A DNA stretch of 15,190 bases, taken from NCBI GenBank assembly GCA_020440405.1, contig JAGROF010000101.1:1-15190 (forward strand), in the 5' to 3' direction. Origin of the DNA: Chlamydiia bacterium (lineage in GTDB: Bacteria > Chlamydiota > Chlamydiia > Chlamydiales > Simkaniaceae). The notes beneath the pieces were generated by a model, which worked only from the letters and a program-made list of their open reading frames with translations, did no database searches and was not told where the DNA came from. Below, one piece after another: positions 13,476 to 15,190 of this stretch; within the stretch, counting starts at the first letter, position 1, and each line of letters starts with the position of its first letter. Position numbers and translations under genes: made by a program.

Positions 13476-15190
13476 TTAACTTCTCCTGGGGAAGGCAACT
13501 TTAAATACTTCATCATAGGTATTGACAAAGTGCACCTTCACCCCTTTCTTTAGATAATCTGGAAGCTCATCGTAATCTCTCTTATTATCTTTCGGAAAAA
13601 CAAGTGTTTTGAGTTTAGAGCGTTTTGCTGCAATGAGCTTTTCTTTAAGGCCTCCAATCGGAAGCACTTTTCCCGTCAATGTGAGCTCTCCTGTCATCCC
13701 TAGATCTTTCGCAACAGGTGTCTTCATTAATAGAGAGAGAATAGCTGTCACCATCGTGACCCCTGCAGAAGGACCATCTTTAGGCGTCGCCCCTTCAGGA
13801 ATGTGAATATGAACGGTTTTATCTTTAAAAAATTCGTATTTTTTCGTGTACCGCTTCAGTTCACTACTCACAAAACTCCAAGCGATTTGAGCAGACTCTT
13901 TCATCACGTCTCCCGCCTGCCCTGTGAGCTTCATTTCGGTTTTTTCAGAAGCACTTTCTGAGGCCTCTACATATAAAGTCGCTCCCCCAAGCGCTGTCCA
14001 AGCCAGTCCTGTGCACACTCCAATCGGAGTTTTTTCATAGTAGCGATCGGTGGTAAAAATCGGCTTCCCTAAATACTTCTCAAGATTTTTTTCCGAAATC
14101 GTCATCGATTTGACTCTGCGCCTTGTCTTCTTTTCTTCAGAGCGGACGATTTCAACCGCCACTTTGCGGAGGATTTTCTTGATATTGTTTTCGAGCCCAC
14201 GCACTCCCGCTTCCCGGGCATATCCCTCGATAATTCCTTGAATTGCCCCTGTGGTAAACTTCACCTGGTTGGCTTTAAGCCCTGACTTTTTCCGGTTCCG
14301 TGGAATGAGGTATTTTTTAGCAATTTGGATCTTTTCCTCACGAATGTACCCTGATAAACGCAAGATATCCATCCGGTCTTTTAACGGACCAGGAATTGTA
14401 TCTAAAACGTTTGCCGTCACAATGAAAAGAACATTCGAAAGATCGGAGCGGACATCGAGATAGTGATCGAGAAAGTCTTTGTTTTGCTCAGGATCCAAAA
14501 CTTCAAGAAGCGCCGATGCCGGATCTCCGTGATAGCTCATCCCCATTTTATCCACTTCATCTAACATGATCACAGGGTTCATCGTCTGCGTGGACTTAAG
14601 CGCTTGAATCATCTTCCCGGGCATGGCTCCAATATAGGTCCGCCGGTGCCCTTTAATCTCTGCTTCATCCCGCATTCCCCCAACAGAAAAGCGGTAAAAC
14701 TCCCGGTTTAGGGCACGCGCAATACTCTTTCCAATACTCGTTTTTCCCACACCTGGAGGGCCGACTAAGCAAATGATGCTTCCCTTGACCCCTGCAGTGA
14801 GTTTCCCCACCCCGATAAACTCCACAATCCGCTCTTTAATATCTTTCAGACCATAGTGATCTTCTTCTAAAATCTTATCGGCTTTTCCAAGATTGTGATT
14901 TTCTTTGCTAAAGACGCCCCAAGGAACGATTGTCAACCAGTCAAGGTAGTTGCGCGAAACGGCATACTCCGCTGATTGCACCTCCAGCACCCCAAGCTTT
15001 TCAATCTCCTCGTCGATGACCTTTTGGACTTCCTCAGGAACCGTTTTATCCTTTAAACGCTCCTTAAACTTCTCAATGTCACAGGTTTTATCATCCTTTT
15101 CAAGACCAAGTTCCTTCTTAATCGTCTTCAGCTGTTCACGCAAAAAGAATTCCCGTTGCGTTTTAGAAATGGTCGCTTCAATCTTTTGAT
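13476..15190 (-). CDS. lon: ATP-dependent Lon protease, 5' part cut by window end
   Basis: The visible 571 or so codons are the C-terminal part of Lon, and the frame runs past base 15190 on the minus strand. A non-ATG TTG codon at 15143 is not a true start: the frame continues upstream with residues such as [13 protein letters not shown], conserved in Lon just before the AAA+ domain. Counted from that TTG, Walker A GPPGVGKT is at 128-135 and Walker [10 protein letters not shown] at 191-199. The proteolytic domain has catalytic Ser459 (PKDGPSAG) and Lys502 (GGLKEKL), with the expected 43-residue spacing. Lon degrades misfolded and regulatory proteins in the cytoplasm. It heads the minus-strand operon with rfaE2, the rhomboid gene and rnz, as in the chlamydial lon locus. 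Confidence 0.96.
   Translation of the reverse strand, partial: QKIEATISKTQREFFLREQLKTIKKELGLEKDDKTCDIEKFKERLKDKTVPEEVQKVIDEEIEKLGVLEVQSAEYAVSRNYLDWLTIVPWGVFSKENHNLGKADKILEEDHYGLKDIKERIVEFIGVGKLTAGVKGSIICLVGPPGVGKTSIGKSIARALNREFYRFSVGGMRDEAEIKGHRRTYIGAMPGKMIQALKSTQTMNPVIMLDEVDKMGMSYHGDPASALLEVLDPEQNKDFLDHYLDVRSDLSNVLFIVTANVLDTIPGPLKDRMDILRLSGYIREEKIQIAKKYLIPRNRKKSGLKANQVKFTTGAIQGIIEGYAREAGVRGLENNIKKILRKVAVEIVRSEEKKTRRRVKSMTISEKNLEKYLGKPIFTTDRYYEKTPIGVCTGLAWTALGGATLYVEASESASEKTEMKLTGQAGDVMKESAQIAWSFVSSELKRYTKKYEFFKDKTVHIHIPEGATPKDGPSAGVTMVTAILSLLMKTPVAKDLGMTGELTLTGKVLPIGGLKEKLIAAKRSKLKTLVFPKDNKRDYDELPDYLKKGVKVHFVNTYDEVFKVAFPRRS

Overview
The window looks like chromosome of a Chlamydiota member outside the genus Chlamydia (Waddlia, Simkania or Parachlamydia type). 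The order lon / rnz / xerC / ABC-F ATPase matches the block I recall from Chlamydia trachomatis (CT344 lon, CT346 rnz-like, CT347 xerC, CT348 ABC-F). Here it is opened up by extra envelope genes, and base composition is moderate (GC roughly mid-40s by eye). A Legionella/chlamydial-type porin and a Ulp1/YopJ-like cysteine hydrolase also fit an amoeba- or host-associated chlamydia. The genus call is inference.

Layout from left to right. Bases 1-233 hold a large imperfect palindrome that runs into the 3' end of a minus-strand gene (211-1245) encoding a probable CE-clan cysteine protease or acyltransferase, a candidate effector. xerC (1318-2229, minus) follows. Divergent from it are a glycerophosphodiester phosphodiesterase (2304-3002) and a YbiT-like ABC-F ATPase (3018-4598). 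The ABC-F stop codon overlaps the stop of a convergent five-gene minus-strand cluster (9527 to 4595). In transcription order this cluster encodes a lipoprotein, a DUF547 protein, a FadL-type outer-membrane protein, an exported protein of unknown family and a MOMP-like porin. A divergent promoter region (9503-9563) serves this cluster and a plus-strand SpoU/TrmH methyltransferase (9567-10265). A small helical protein of unknown function (10441-10872) comes next. The right third is a tight minus-strand operon: lon (cut by the window end), a stand-alone heptose-phosphate adenylyltransferase domain, a rhomboid protease and rnz.

The strongest unexplained signal is a family of foldback (palindromic) elements with a shared terminus, ATGAACCTATCC / GGATAGGTTCAT. 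They occur at three sizes (28, 85 and 168 nt) exactly at gene junctions (8490-8517, 11843-11927, 10275-10442). In two copies the upstream gene's TGA stop lies in one terminus (A-TGA-AC). In all three copies the other terminus places a Shine-Dalgarno-like GGATAGG just before the next gene's ATG, and in two of them the terminal AT belongs to the ATG itself. The SD-like strand is complementary to the strand that carries or follows the stop codon, so these elements may be mobile or regulatory punctuation that couples translation of neighbouring genes. This is a hypothesis built from sequence only.

Functionally, the five-gene cluster reads as an envelope or hydrophobic-substrate transport unit: exported proteins, a FadL-like barrel and a porin. 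The lon operon combines protein quality control, intramembrane proteolysis, tRNA 3' processing and LPS-type sugar activation. No tRNA, rRNA, CRISPR array or insertion-sequence transposase was found, and no gene-free stretch exceeds about 210 bases.
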